From positions 8,499,501 through 8,563,500 of the forward strand of contig JAPQWV010000005.1 in assembly GCA_027422505.1 (NCBI GenBank): DNA of 64,000 nucleotides, read 5' to 3'. Under the pieces are notes generated by a model that saw only the letters and a program-made list of their open reading frames with translations, was not told the origin of the DNA and did no database searches. The stretch is from Craterostigma plantagineum (lineage: Eukaryota > Streptophyta > Magnoliopsida > Lamiales > Linderniaceae). The position numbers and the translations under genes were made by a program. This document shows positions 22,189 to 32,929 of this stretch, piece after piece (the stretch's first letter is position 1; every line of letters starts with the position of its first letter).

Positions 22189-22422
22189 TGTTATAAAATA
22201 TTTATTTTATGGTATATATGGAAGTCTTTAATACTAAGTATAATATATATTTACTAGCAGTAAAATATAAGACAAAGAAAATTCATATGATGTAATGAAG
22301 CTTAGTATAATGTCATGTACACTTTTCAATGGAACGATACAATCAATTTATAGACAAAAATTTCATCTACCACATCTACCATATTAATCTAAATCATCGA
22401 CATCCACATAATAATTTATTCA
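22189..22422 (-). repeat. copia-2 3' LTR
   Basis: This 234-bp copy reads TGAATAAATTATTATGTGGA on the minus strand at its start and ends TATAACA. It contains an extra TATATTTACTAGCAG segment absent from the 27999-28203 copy. Confidence 0.85.
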
Positions 22423-22627
22423 TACCCCCCCCCCCCCCTTGGATGTCCATTTTGGAATATGCCTCGTTAAAACCTTACTAGTAAAAACCCAGTGTGACAA
22501 AAACCTAGTGTAGAAAAAATACATCATTCTTAGATACGCTTTTCAGTTGTTGCCTCATTAAAAACCTTACTAGGAAAACCCTGTGGGAAAAGCCATAGTG
22601 AAGGGAAAAAAAAGTGCAACGCGTATT

Positions 22628-23794
22628 TTATCCCCCCTGATGAGAATGTCCTTTAAGATCTCTAAGTTTTCGGACTCCAATTGAATATACCAAATTTTCA
22701 AAAATTCTTGGAGGAAGTGCCTTAGTGAATAGATCAGCAAGATTTTCACTTGATCGAACTTGTTGTACATGAATATCACCATTTTTCTGAAGTTCATGCG
22801 TAAAGAAAAATTTTGGTGATATGTGTTTTGATCTATCACCTTTGATGTAACCTTCTTTTAATTGAGCTATGTATGCTGTATTATCTTCAAATAATGTTGT
22901 AGAAGGTAATTTCTCAGTAGATAATCCACAAGTGTCTTGAATGTGTTGAATAATAGATTTTAACCAAACACATTCTCGACTAGCCTCATGAATCACTAAT
23001 ATTTCAGCATGATTTGAAGAAGTAGCAAATAAGGTTTGTTTAACCGATCGCCATGAAATAGCTGTACCTCCATGTGTAAAAAAGTAACGTGTTTGCGATT
23101 GTCCGTTACGTGGGTCAGATAGAAATCCCGCATCTGCATAGCCAACTAAACGTGATTGTGAATCATTCGAATAGAATAATCCCGCATCCGTAGTTCCTTG
23201 AAGATAACGGAATATTTGTTTAATCCCATTCCAATGTCGTTTAGTTGGTGAAGAACTATATCTTGCTAACAAATTCACTGCAAATGCTATATCGGGTCTA
23301 GTATGACTTCTAAGATACATTAATGCTCCAATAGCACTAAGATATGGAACTTCACCACTAGGTATTTCTTCATTATCATCGCATGGTCTGAGCGGATCTT
23401 TATTCACATTAAGAGATCGTACGATCATTGGAGTAGTTAATGGATGTGCTTTGTCCATATAAAATTTTTTCAAGATCTTTTTTGTATAAGTCTCTTGATG
23501 GACAAATATTTCATTATTTAAATATTCAATTTGTAGTCCGAGACAAAATTTCGTTCTTCCGAGATCTTTCATTTCGAATTCTCGTTTTAAACATGTAATA
23601 GCTTTAGTTAACTCTTGAGGAGTTCCTATTATATTTAAGTCATCAACATAAACAGCAATGATGATAAATTCATTTACACTTCTTCTCATGAAGATACAAG
23701 GGCATGTTTGATCATTATTATACCCCTCTTTTAGTAAATAATCACTTAAACGATTATACCACATACGCCCTGATTGTTTTAAACCGTAGAGCAA
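22628..23794 (-). pseudogene. copia-2 reverse transcriptase (C-terminal half) and RNase H
   Basis: An open frame of 388 codons starts within RT (LYGLKQSGRMWYNRLSDYLL) and carries the catalytic AVYVDDLNIIG, MKDLGRTKFCLGLQIEYL and TRPDIAFAVNLLARYS. RNase H follows with VGYADAGF, ATSSNHAEILVIHEASRECV, LFEDNTAYIAQ and RSKHISPKFFFTHEL. RNase H shows SNHAE where most copia elements have STxAE, and FEDN in place of CDN, probably decay. The upstream half of RT lies in another frame. Confidence 0.92.
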
Positions 23795-23803
23795 TTTATT
23801 CAG

Positions 23804-24142
23804 CTAAGTACTCATTTCGAGACCTGAATTTTCAGGCAAATGAAATCCCTCAGGGAGTTTCATGTATATGTCACTATCAAGTGATCCATACAAGTACGCA
23901 GTGACAACATCCATAAGATGCATATCGAACCCTTCACGTACTGCCAGACTAATTAGATAACGAAAAATTATTGCATCCACCACAGGAGAATAAGTCTCTT
24001 CGTAATCAATGCCAGGTCTTTGTGAAAAGCCTTGAGCAACAAGCAGTGCTTTGTATCTCACAATTTCACCGTTTTCATTTTTCTTTCTAATGAAAACCCA
24101 TTTATATTCAACCAGCTTTACATTTTCTGGTATACGGACCAC
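23804..24142 (-). pseudogene. copia-2 reverse transcriptase (N-terminal part)
   Basis: This frame reads VEYKWVFIRKKNENGEIVRY, YEETYSPVVDAI and MHLMDVVTAYLYGSLDSDIY, the fingers and palm start of copia RT. It ends in a stop after NSGLEMST and the rest resumes 10 bases on in the next frame, so a small indel near 23800 broke it. Confidence 0.9.
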
Positions 24143-24645
24143 AGGTCCGAATACTTTCGTTTCTCAAGTGATTTTAATTCTGCCTCAATTGCATCTTTCC
24201 ATTTTGGCCAATCACTTCTTTGTCGACATTCATTTATAAATTTTGGTTCATGATCCTCATTTTCATTAATTTTATGTAGAGCTACGTTAAATTCGTCAAC
24301 GTTGACTTCGTCTCGGTTCCATCTTATTCCATTATGGGCATAATTTATTGAGATCTCTTCATTTTCAATATTTTCACAATTTTCAGGTACCTGATCAGAT
24401 TTATTTATGCCCATGGACTCTCTAAGAGTTGACGTGTCCTCGATTTGACCATCTATTTTATTTGCTCCTTTTCTTTTACCAGGATTCTTGTCTTTGGATC
24501 CCGAGGGCCTACAACGTTTCAACTGTGGTTTCGGCTCAATTTTATTATTAGTATTATCAATAGAAGTATCAATTCTAACTGGAACATTAACAGCTGGTAT
24601 ATGCGATTTAGTCACCTTTTTCTGCTCAGTAAAACTGTCTGGCAA
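24118..24645 (-). pseudogene. copia-2 integrase-RT linker
   Basis: A low-complexity, charged region (QLKRCRPSGSKDKNPGKRKG) between integrase and RT, ending with WPKWKDAIEAELKSLEKRK, the typical entry to copia RT. It overlaps the following frame by 25 bases, marking a frameshift. Confidence 0.8.
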
Positions 24646-24834
24646 TTGATTTGCTAAATGAATTATCTTTCGAACTTCAAGTTCACATTATTTTGTACGA
24701 GGATCAAAATGAGCCAATGACAATTCATTCCAACTAATCTCTTGAACCAGCTGTTTATTTTCTTTATCTCCCCCTAATGTTGGAAATTTTAATTCATCAA
24801 AATGACAGTCGGCAAATTGAGCCGTAAATAAATC

Positions 24835-25404
24835 TCATGTCAATGGTTCTAAATATTTTAGTATTGACTTAGATTCAGATCCAACATATATTCCCAATCT
24901 TCTTTGAGGTCCCATTTTAGTGCGTTGTGGTGGAGCAATTGGAACATATACTGCACATCCAAAAATTCTCAAATGGGAAATATCTGGTTCATGAACGAAA
25001 ACCATCTGTAATGGGGAAACATTATGATAACTTGTGGGTCGAATGCGAATAAGTGATGCTGCATGCAAAATAGCATATCCCCAACACGATAAGGGAAGTT
25101 TCGACTTCATTAGTAATGGTCTTGCTATTAATTGTAATCTTTTTATTAATGATTCCGCAAGTCCATTTTGAGTATGCACATGTGCTACGGGATGTTAAAC
25201 ATCAATCCCAATAGACATACAATATTCATTAAATGCTCTAGAGGTGAATTCACCAGCATTGTCAAGACGTATTTTCTTAATTGTATAATCAGGAAAATAT
25301 GCTCGTAATCGAATTAACTGAGCAAGTAGTTTAGCGAACGCAACATTGCGTGTTGATAATAATGATACATGTGACCATTTAGTTGATGTATCACTTAAAA
25401 CCAT
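24835..25404 (-). pseudogene. copia-2 integrase core (broken)
   Basis: Pieces of the integrase core: WSHVSLLSTRNVAFAKLLAQ and KIRLDNAGEFTSRAFNEYC (25404-25195), then NGLAESLIKRLQLIARPLLM and the C-terminal HLRIFGCAVYVPIAPPQRTK (25179-24835). A stop separates them at about 25195. The upstream part, containing the first catalytic Asp (QCDICGPFRYFMA, about 25785-25825), is cut off by the MITE at 25404-25777. Confidence 0.9.
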
Positions 25405-25777
25405 TGTTGCAAAACTCGGCCTAGGCGGCCGAGTAGGCGCCGCCTAGGCGCTCGTCGGGCCTGACCGAGGCGAGTACCACTTAATCGGCCAGTCTAGGCG
25501 ACGGAACCGACTACGCGGGCTAGGCGGCCGAGTTATTTTTTTTTCTATTTTTTATTTTTTCTGAAATTTTTTTTTACCAAAAAATATTAATAAGGAGATT
25601 ATTTCTGTAGATGAATAAATCAAATACATATTTACTTGGTAATTAGCATATAAAATAAAAAAAATAAAAAATGAGTATAATTTCCGCTTAGAAACCGCCT
25701 ACTCCCCGCCTACACTGCCTAAGCTCTAGGCCCCTGCCGAGCACCCGACTAGCGCCTAGCGAGTTTTGCAACATTGA
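25404..25777. mobile_element. 374-bp TIR element (MITE) inside copia-2 integrase
   Basis: The ends are inverted repeats containing TGTTGCAAAACTCG / CGAGTTTTGCAACA. GC-rich flanks (CGGCCTAGGCGGCCGAGTAG) surround an AT-rich centre. The flanking TTAAAACCA (25395-25403) and TTAAAGCCA (25778-25786) look like a 9-bp target duplication with one mismatch; removing the element restores a continuous copia integrase reading at FMALI/DTSTKW. A 9-bp TSD suggests a Mutator-like origin, with hAT (8 bp) as an alternative. It encodes nothing. Confidence 0.82.
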
Positions 25778-25829
25778 TTAAAGCCATGAAGTATCTAAAT
25801 GGTCCACAAATATCACATTGAATAGTTCT

Positions 25830-26445
25830 AAAAACGTAATAGATTCATTCTTCAATTTTACCGGTGATGGTCTAACGATTAATTTTCCTTTCGAGCAAGC
25901 ATCACATGATAACTCATTGGATTGAATAATCTCCTTATTTTTTAAAGTGTGTCCACATGAGTTCTCAATTATTCATCGCATCGTAGTTGAACCGGGATGG
26001 CCTAACCGGTCATGCCACACCACAAATAAATCATTGTTTATAAAATTCGACTCAATCATATTAATATACGCATAGTATAAACCGGAAGATAATGCAGCCA
26101 ATTTTTATATAACGCATTTTTTATTTAAAATCACATTTGTGATTTGAAGGTATTCATTTTCACCTTCTTTTGTAGTCTCAATACGATATTCGTTTTTACG
26201 GATGTCTTTAAAACTCAATAAGTTTCTATGAGACTTCAAGAATATAATGCATTTTCAATATGCAATTTTGTTCCTCCGGATAATAAGATATTAGCTCTTC
26301 CAGAGCCTTCAATCAATTTTGTAATTCCCGAAATAGTATTAACATTTGCTTCTTGAGTAATCAATCGGATGAAATATTTCTTATCCGTGAGTATTGTATG
26401 AGTCGTTGCGCTGTCTACAGGACATATATCTCCACATGTGTTCAT
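25830..26445 (-). pseudogene. copia-2 protease and GAG-pre-integrase
   Basis: The protease is read as CPVDSATTHTILTDKKYF (catalytic DSATT at about 26410) through SGGTKLHIENALYS at 26236. Further down, the GAG-pre-integrase zinc segment is recognisable in mixed frames, with CDACSKGKLIV at about 25900. Stops and indels separate the parts. Confidence 0.78.
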
Positions 26446-26653
26446 CCCTCAAGAAAATAATAAAACACATTAATTATTAATTATATATAAAATTCATAAT
26501 AATACAGCACATACACGTACATAAAATTCATGATAATACAGCACACTTACGTACATAAAATTCAAGATAATACAGCGCACATACACACATAAAATTCATG
26601 ATAATACAGCACACGTACATAAAATATGAATACGATACACAATAATAAGTCTT

Positions 26654-27661
26654 TTATTCATTATGATCGGCGAGAAATTCTTCAAGATCCATGTGGGGAA
26701 TATCGTCGAGGTTGATATTAGAACCTCCTTCATCTTGGACAAAGTTTGTCTCAACTTTCTTTCCTTTTTCAAGCGATTTTTTATAGAGCTCAACAAGATG
26801 TTTTGCCACACGACAAGTATGAGCATAATGACCTTTCATACCACAACGAGAACATGGTTCATCGAACCGCCTTTTTGATTGTTCGCCGGTTTTCTCTTTG
26901 TTTTCATTTTTCCTTTTCTGATGAAAATTATCATAATTACCATAATGCTGTCGGCTACGGCCACGACCTCGGCCACGACCACGACCACCTCCACGACCTC
27001 GATTATTATACCTGCCACGATCGCGAAAGCTATTTCCTCGATCACTTTGGTATATGTTCATATTGACTTCAGGAATGGGAGCAGAGCCCGTTGGTCGTGA
27101 TTGATGGTTCTTCAATAATAACTCATTATTTTGTTCAGCAGCAAGGAGACATGAAATTAATTATGAATATTTCTTAAAACCCTTTTCACGATATTGTTGT
27201 TGTAACAACAAATTCGCTGCATGGAACGTAGTGAAGGGTTTCTCCATCATACTTGCTTCTGTAACTTCCTGTCCGCACAATCTTAATTGAGAAGTAATTC
27301 TGAACATAGCAGAATTATAATCACTTACAGATTTATAATCTTGGAAGCGTAAATTTGTCCATTCATATTGGACATTTGGTAGGATCACAGTCCTTTGATG
27401 GTCATATCTTTCTTTTAGATTAGTCCACAAAATGAGTGGATCTTTCACAATGAGATATTCCACCTTTAAACTTTCATGAAGGTGGTGACGGAGAAAAATC
27501 GTGGCCTTGGCCTTGTCTTGGCTTGATGCCGTATTATCAGCTTGTATAGTAGTTCCTAGGCCTTTTGATTCAACGTGGATTTCGGCATCCAAAATCCATG
27601 ACCAATAGTTCTTGCCCGTGATATCCAGAGCAACAATATCAAGCTTTTGAAGATTCGACAT
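26654..27661 (-). pseudogene. copia-2 gag with zinc knuckle
   Basis: The start at 27661 (MSNLQKLDIVALDITGKNYW) begins a UBN2-type copia gag running to a stop at 27161 (EKGFKKYS). The downstream part (27115-26654) has an RGG-rich basic stretch (NNRGRGGGRGRGRGRGRSRQ) and one CCHC knuckle, CSRCGMKGHYAHTC, then ends with an acidic tail LEEFLADHNE. The gap at 27120-27160 is a nonsense/frame lesion. Gag would package element RNA. Confidence 0.9.
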
Positions 27662-27779
27662 TTTACTATCAAGAATATAACAATTGGTTAAGAAAAATAG
27701 TTCGAAGCGTAAATAATATTAACCTTATTGTGATAAAAGTAAAAAGTCAAATTTGAATAAAATGGCATAATATTAAAAG

Positions 27780-27857
27780 TCAACTGCCCAGCTAGGATTC
27801 GAAATCTGGTGCTCACGCCACAAGTTTGTGGGGGTTACCGCGAGAGCTAGCGGACTT
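27780..27857 (-). other. tRNA-like block (SINE-like) in copia-2 leader
   Basis: On the minus strand TAGCTCTCGCGGTAA resembles a pol III A box and GATTTCGAATCC a B box, at tRNA-like spacing. The block lies between the copia-2 LTR and gag. It may be a tRNA-derived SINE head or a chance resemblance; no 3' tail or TSD was found. Confidence 0.35.
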
Positions 27858-27998
27858 TTTGTGTTGTAAGATATGAAATAAAAATGTATATATTATACCT
27901 TAGCGTGATGACGTCGACGAAATTCAAATGGTCGGAACTCGTGCTCGGAGTGATCACGTTGGCGAACCTCGATTGGTTAGAGCCTCATGCTGATAACG

Positions 27999-28203
27999 TG
28001 TTATAAAATATTTATTTTATGGTATATATGGAAGCCTTTAATACTAAGTATAATATAAGACAAAGAAAATTCATATGATATAAACGAAGCTTAGTATAAT
28101 GTCATGTACACTTTTCAATGGAACGATACAATCAATTTATAGGCAAAAATTTCATCTATCATATTAAATCTAAATCATCGACATCCACATAATAATTTAT
28201 TCA
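27999..28203 (-). repeat. copia-2 5' LTR
   Basis: 205-bp direct repeat of 22189-22422, oriented so that transcription runs leftwards into gag. Confidence 0.85.
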
Positions 28204-28410
28204 TAATAATACATAAGTAATAGTCTTGTGTATATATTACGTAGGCGATGATGCTTGATTTTCTAATATATATTCGAGTCCATTTATAGTTCAAACGATC
28301 TCCGAGTATCATATATTTATTACATTACAAAAGTCTACTTTCCATTTCTCCAAAGATAACTATACCTTTAAAAGGATGGCCGACTTCCATAAAATTACAA
28401 GTACCCCCAT

Positions 28411-28420
28411 CTATATAAAC
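28411..28420 (+). promoter_or_regulatory. TATA box of the IDA-LIKE gene
   Basis: CTATATAAAC lies 54 bases before the ATG at 28474, a spacing that favours 28474 over the closer ATG at 28447 as the start. Confidence 0.65.
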
Positions 28421-28473
28421 GAGCAAAAATCACGGTACACAAATCAATGATATATTCTAAGATAAAAATAAAA

Positions 28474-28683
28474 ATGAAGCTAAGTGTTGTGCTCTCTGCA
28501 ATTCTGCTGATGGCTTCGGTGCTCTTTTTCGGAAGTATAGGCGAAATCAATGCAAGGCCCATAAAAACTACGATGAAAATGGCGAATAATTACAAGTTAA
28601 TATTCGGTAAGCTCCCGAGAGGCGTACCTATTCCGCCGAGCGGGCCATCTACTCGCCCTCCACCGCCGCCCGAACATAACTGA
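28474..28683 (+). CDS. IDL: IDA-LIKE (IDL) secreted peptide precursor
   Basis: A 69-residue precursor with a hydrophobic signal peptide (about residues 1-27, ending SIGEINA), a short variable region, and a C-terminal EPIP-type motif, FGKLPRGVPIPPSGPSTR (residues 44-61). This closely matches the IDA/IDL family, whose processed PIPPSxPSxR peptides are perceived by HAESA-type receptor kinases in organ separation, root emergence and stress. Canonical members end RHN right after the core; here STR is followed by PPPPPEHN, so the processed C-terminus may differ. I chose ATG 28474 because the upstream in-frame ATG at 28447 is only 27 bases past the TATA box; starting there adds nine residues. There is no intron, as is usual for IDL genes. 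Apparently intact. Confidence 0.85.
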   Translation: MKLSVVLSAILLMASVLFFGSIGEINARPIKTTMKMANNYKLIFGKLPRGVPIPPSGPSTRPPPPPEHN

Positions 28684-29650
28684 TATCTAGATTATTTATT
28701 AACTTTATGATGCGTTTTATGTAAAAAAAAAGGCGTGATGTTTAATAATAAAGTACCTTTGATCTTTTCTGGTGTTGTTAGTCTATCAAATATGTTGTAT
28801 TGGGCATATTGATTGTTAGGAAATCTAGGTAAATTGTCCGGTATTTTAGTTTCCGGCCGATTTAATTGAAATATTTATCAGATTTACGTGTTTAACGAGC
28901 GTACTATAAAACAATCCCTTGGTTTAGAAAGGTAAAGAAACTTTTCTTCTGGGCTAACAGATTTTTTGAATCGACTAATTAATACTTATGCCAATGTTTT
29001 CAAATCGGATTTGCAAATTGATATAAAGGTTTAATGGATTAAATGAAATTAATCTTATTAATACACGTGTGACGAAAAAGAACCAAATCTAGACCAAACC
29101 TCGGAATTGAATGATACAATAGTTTTCAAAGGTATATATATCCTAACAATGCATTTATTGCGAGATAGTTAATGAGTAGAATCACACAAATCAAGTAAAA
29201 AATTCAACGTCCTTTAATCACTGTAACCTTACACGCATAATATTTTAGAAAGAAAGAAAGAAAGAGGACTAGATTATCTCTACCACTTTTTTGTCCCACT
29301 TTGGCCTCAAATCACAGTTATTTGACAAGTGTTAAATTCAAGGGAAATTATGTTCATTGGTGTTATTTATTTTAAAATTTCTTAATTACATATTCCACCA
29401 AATCCTAAAATCACCATTACTTCATTTGATTTATATGATATAATCAAATAAACATATCTAATTTTATTCTTTATTTCGTTACAATCAAATTGATATCCAT
29501 ATTTTATATTTTTCCGATATTCATAAGTATCATTTTATTTTGTATGTTCTAAATTGTGGGATATAAAATGGAATATAGTTTTTAGACAGAGGATCCGTTC
29601 CCGAAAGAAAGCAGGTATTCTCATTAGAAAGATACGATGATACTGTCTCA
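28684..29650. other. Intergenic between IDL-type genes
   Basis: AT-rich and without a gene. At about 29175-29235 the sequence (GAATCACACAAATCAAGTAA, CTTTAATCACTGTAACCT) resembles the promoter of the third peptide gene at 32480-32530. This supports tandem duplication with later insertion of about 350 bases before the TATA box of the second copy. Confidence 0.6.
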
Positions 29651-29658
29651 TATATAAG
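29651..29658 (+). promoter_or_regulatory. TATA box of the second peptide gene copy
   Basis: TATATAAG in CTCATATATAAGACGAAC matches in place the TATA region of the third gene (32591), about 70 bases before the conserved ATGAAGCC start. Confidence 0.55.
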
Positions 29659-29723
29659 ACGAACAAAATACCCAAAGCTCTCCTTACATAAAATACACAA
29701 GGAAAAAAACCTAATAAACTAAG

Positions 29724-30405
29724 ATGAAGCCTTCCTTGTGTGCCACTAGTCTAATTTGATCCTCGTCGCATTTGTTCTTGCAGAAGCAAGGCCTTATTTA
29801 ACGTTGAAAGAGAATAAGGGTTTCATAACAAAGAACGATGATGGTAATAGTCAATCCACTATAGAGGAAAAATGTAGGAGTTACAATCTCTCAATCTATA
29901 AAGGAGAAAATCCTCAATATCTCTCTTTATAGTCGGAGAAAATACCGGCAAACTCTCTATTTTTATTCTCTCTATTTCTCACTTCTTATTCTTCTGTGGG
30001 ATTCTTCTTCCTTGCCCGTGGTTTTTACCCCAATTTGTTTGTGGGTTTTCCACATTAAATCTCGGTGTCCACATTTTATCTTTAATTGTTCAAATATTAC
30101 CCGTGGTATTACTCGACCGGGTCCGCTGCCACGCCAACAATAGTCATCGCAGAAATTACGGTGTTGAGCTTCAATTCATGTTCGCAAAACTACCGAGAGG
30201 TCCTATTCCTACACCTGGAAGTGATCCATCGACATGCATTGGTAACCCTAGCAGGCCAGATTACACAAGCCCCCCAAGTTTGCCAGTTCATGACCGTTAC
30301 TACCTTATTACATCTGAAGTAAAAAATATGCCTAAGAGGGGTGAATTAGGCTTAAAGAATATTCTCTTCTTCTTCTTAAAAACCTTTCGATGTAATATCC
30401 TATAA
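29724..30405 (+). pseudogene. IDL/PIP-type peptide gene, broken by frameshift and LTR-fragment insertion
   Basis: The start MKPSLCATSL is colinear with the third gene (MKPCLCVTTL), but a missing base at about 29757 shifts the signal peptide frame. LILVAFVLAEARPYLTLKEN is then read in the next frame. After NDDGNS a 285-bp copia LTR fragment (29854-30138) interrupts the gene. Beyond it the C-terminal motif resumes as FMFAKLPRGPIPTPGSDP and STCIGNPSRPD. The normal stop is lost and the frame runs into repeat-like sequence (NMPKRGELGLK) to 30405. The TATA box and leader remain, but no secreted peptide could be made from this copy as read. Confidence 0.8.
29854..30138 (+). mobile_element. copia LTR-end fragment inserted in the peptide gene
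   Basis: The block contains TCTCTCTTTATAG, GCCCGTGGTTTTTACCCCAA, TTCCACATTAAATCTCGGTG and GGGTCCGCTGCCACGCCAAC, the R-U5 end of a Tork/Tnt1-like copia LTR. The direct repeat AATAGTCA stands on both sides (29846-29853 and 30139-30146). The usual TG start is missing, so this is either an eroded or 5'-incomplete LTR copy. Confidence 0.72.
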
Positions 30406-32590
30406 ACATTTACTTATACAAGTGATTGCGTTTCGTCGATTATCCCCTAGTTGCCTCGGATGGGTATCAGTTATATCTCACAGAAAAATGTAAAGTACTG
30501 AAAAGTAAATATGAAACATGACTTTTATAGAGGTTATATCCCCAATGGAGTTTACTCCTCTCCTTAAGGGTTGCTCCTCAAGAGTTTAATCAATCACAAT
30601 CACTATAATATGTCACCTTAGCTGGTTACAAAACTGATTGATTAGGCCCAATACACAACCGAAAAAAGTCGAATATTAGACACTACTAGGTTACCGCACA
30701 CCGAGTTTCGCTCCAGGGAATCTCCAATTCATGTCTGGAAAGTGGAAACAGCTCGCTATTGAAGGGCCTCTGGAACATAGTCCTTCCCTTCACGTAAGCG
30801 TAAACGTCGACGTTGCTCTTTGTGCACTGCTCACGTCCGAAGATAGCACGTCCGAAGACAGAATGTACCTCGTGGAGGATCGAATCACATAGTATGCTAA
30901 TAATTCGCAAGTGATCACTCAGTAGGAATAAGACTATAGCAAGTGAATGCTTAATAGCTTAAATCGTTTTCTTTTGCTCAAACTATCATGTACGTACTTA
31001 GGCAAGTTCTAGACCCTCGACAATCTAAGTATTGCTCATACATGTAAACCCTTTTCAATCGACACTTAGATTGAAAGTCAATCATAAGATTAATAATCAA
31101 AACATGCACCCAATCCCTGAAATCATCGAGTAATCAATATGCCAATAATACACAAAGGTCATTAGCTCAGAATAGCATGCTTTTAATTCATATAAAAGCA
31201 CAGATTCGAAGTCAATGCATATTCTCATATTCTGGATGATGTGTTCCATATGTGATATCGAGTCAGCATGTTATAGAATAAGTCAATCGAGATCTTTCCT
31301 ATTGATGATTCCTTAATTTCAGCAAGAGAATAATCCTAATCGAATTTTCAATATAAGCCAAGTAAGATGCTTGCAAAGATTATCAATCACACTTTTCTTC
31401 CCAGAATAAACAGATTCCAATGGATACATAATATACCATATTTAAACATCATACTTTTCATATATAGCTCAGCATGATATCTCGCACGTTTTTACCATAA
31501 ATAGCAGAGTATATCCGCAATCAGATCTAGCATGTGAGACATGGATCACATAATTTTGCCAACTAAGTACAAAATCACATGTAGATTAAATATTCGACAA
31601 TTTTCAATTACGTAGCTCATAGATCATGCATAGTCGAATAACATGATATACTTAGACATATCAAATGTAAATCGAATTACTCAATTTATTAACATCATTA
31701 CAATTACATAAATCACTAACATCATTCTTATAGATCTCTCGTTTATATATAGAACACTATAAGAGTAGTTAGTGTCCAACTTTGGGTAGTAGAATTATAT
31801 TCAGTATATTTCAAATGATGCATTTGAGTGAAGAAGATATATCTAAGTGGAAAAAGAACTTTCAAATGGCCTGATATACTTTTGGAATACAAAGTCTCTA
31901 TATTAAGGCTTATGACATTAGAGCAACTGTCTTAGTGTGTCAATTTTATCCCTTATGTAATTACAATTTAATTCTATTTTTTTTTTATTTAGTTTGATTA
32001 TATCATAACAAATCAGTCTTTAGGTTACTTTAAAATAGTTTGTCATTTCCATCTTTAATTTTTTAATTTATATCCCCTCAATTATTTTTCCTTTTATATA
32101 TATGTAAATTTAATATTTCATCAGACATTATAAAATTTAATATTTCATCAGACATTATAAGTTATAAATAACATAAATATAAAGTAACATTAAATATAGT
32201 TATGTTTTTAGTACACTTCGCGTGCGGAAAATACTAATTTTTAAAATCGTTCACCATGAATAGAATATGCCAACGCATTTCATCAATTCATTCAAATGGA
32301 CTGACTTAGTCAAATCAAATCCTATTTAATTCAATCAACGAAGTCATCTTAATAAATAAACTGAACTTATTTAACTATAAATTTAGTCAATCATAAACTC
32401 ATTTTAATTAATTAGGTCAAATAAATATTTTCATCCACCACTTACCCCAATTCTATTATTGTTATAGAATGACTAGAATCATCACAAATTAAGTAAAAAA
32501 ATTAAAGCCGTTCAAAGACTGTAACCTAATAACAAGAACAATTGAAGTGAAAAACATCATATCATGACCAAAAAGATGACCATGATCTCT
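30406..32590. other. Intergenic, probable old repeat
   Basis: No gene is seen. CCTAAGAGGGGTGAATTAGG at about 30332 resembles the start of a dispersed plant repeat, and the sequence to about 31750 looks like non-coding repeat remains, but I cannot place its other end. The last 130 bases are the promoter of the gene at 32654. Confidence 0.45.
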
Positions 32591-32598
32591 TATATATA
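32591..32598 (+). promoter_or_regulatory. TATA box of the third peptide gene
   Basis: TATATATA in CTCTTATATATAGAGGAACG, 63 bases before the conserved ATGAAGCC. Confidence 0.6.
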
Positions 32599-32653
32599 GA
32601 GGAACGAGTAGCATAAAGCTCTTCAACATATGAGTAAAACAAGTATAAAAAAG

Positions 32654-32929
32654 ATGAAGCCTTGCCTCTGCGTCACTACTCTATCTCTAATCCTCGTTGT
32701 TTTAATTTATGCAGAGGCAAGGACTTTTCCGACGTCGAAGGATCATAAAGTGTTTATTAAGTACGATAATGTTGGTAATAAACATAAACATCACATAATT
32801 TACGGCGTTGGTAAGAAATTTATGTTCGGAAAGCTTCCGAAAAGTCCTATGCCGGGAGGTGGTCCATCGCATTGCATCAACCCTCCTCGCGTACTAGAAT
32901 GCCCAACGCCTCCTACAAGATTTATATAG
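32654..32929 (+). CDS. Secreted peptide precursor, cysteine-containing IDL/PIP-type
   Basis: A 91-residue precursor with a signal peptide (about residues 1-22, LSLILVVLIYAEA), a basic/His-rich middle (NKHKHHIIY) and a C-terminal motif FMFGKLPKSPMPGGGPSHC. FGKLPK aligns with FGKLPRG of the gene at 28474 and with the LPKG of IDA, and GGPS with the SGPS core. It differs from classic IDL by two cysteines (residues 74 and 83, in HCINPPRVLEC) that could form a small loop, and by lacking PIPPS. The start at 32654 is supported by the matching ATGAAGCC of the second copy; an in-frame ATG at 32630 would add eight residues. Intact, single exon. The receptor is unknown and family membership is inferred from the motif and cluster. 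Confidence 0.72.
   Translation: MKPCLCVTTLSLILVVLIYAEARTFPTSKDHKVFIKYDNVGNKHKHHIIYGVGKKFMFGKLPKSPMPGGGPSHCINPPRVLECPTPPTRFI

Larger units (their letters stand above)
22189..28203 (-). mobile_element. Ty1/copia element copia-2 (minus strand), decayed
   Basis: Two short direct repeats (22189-22422 and 27999-28203) enclose, on the minus strand, gag, protease, integrase, RT and RNase H in copia order. A pure poly-purine run lies next to the 3' LTR (poly-C at 22426-22438 on plus). After the 5' LTR, CGTTATCAGCATGAGGCTC occupies the primer-site position; I cannot assign its tRNA. The LTRs differ by indels of about 29 bp, and stops interrupt every domain, so the copy is old. ATACA lies at the left edge and again 5 bases beyond the right edge, so the TSD is unclear. 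Confidence 0.88.

Noticed and set aside
26746..27100. Plus-strand open frames rich in His/Thr
   Set aside because: Shadows of the RGG-rich minus-strand copia-2 gag.
27780..27857. A true tRNA gene
   Set aside because: Box-like words only; no acceptor stem pairing or anticodon arm could be drawn.
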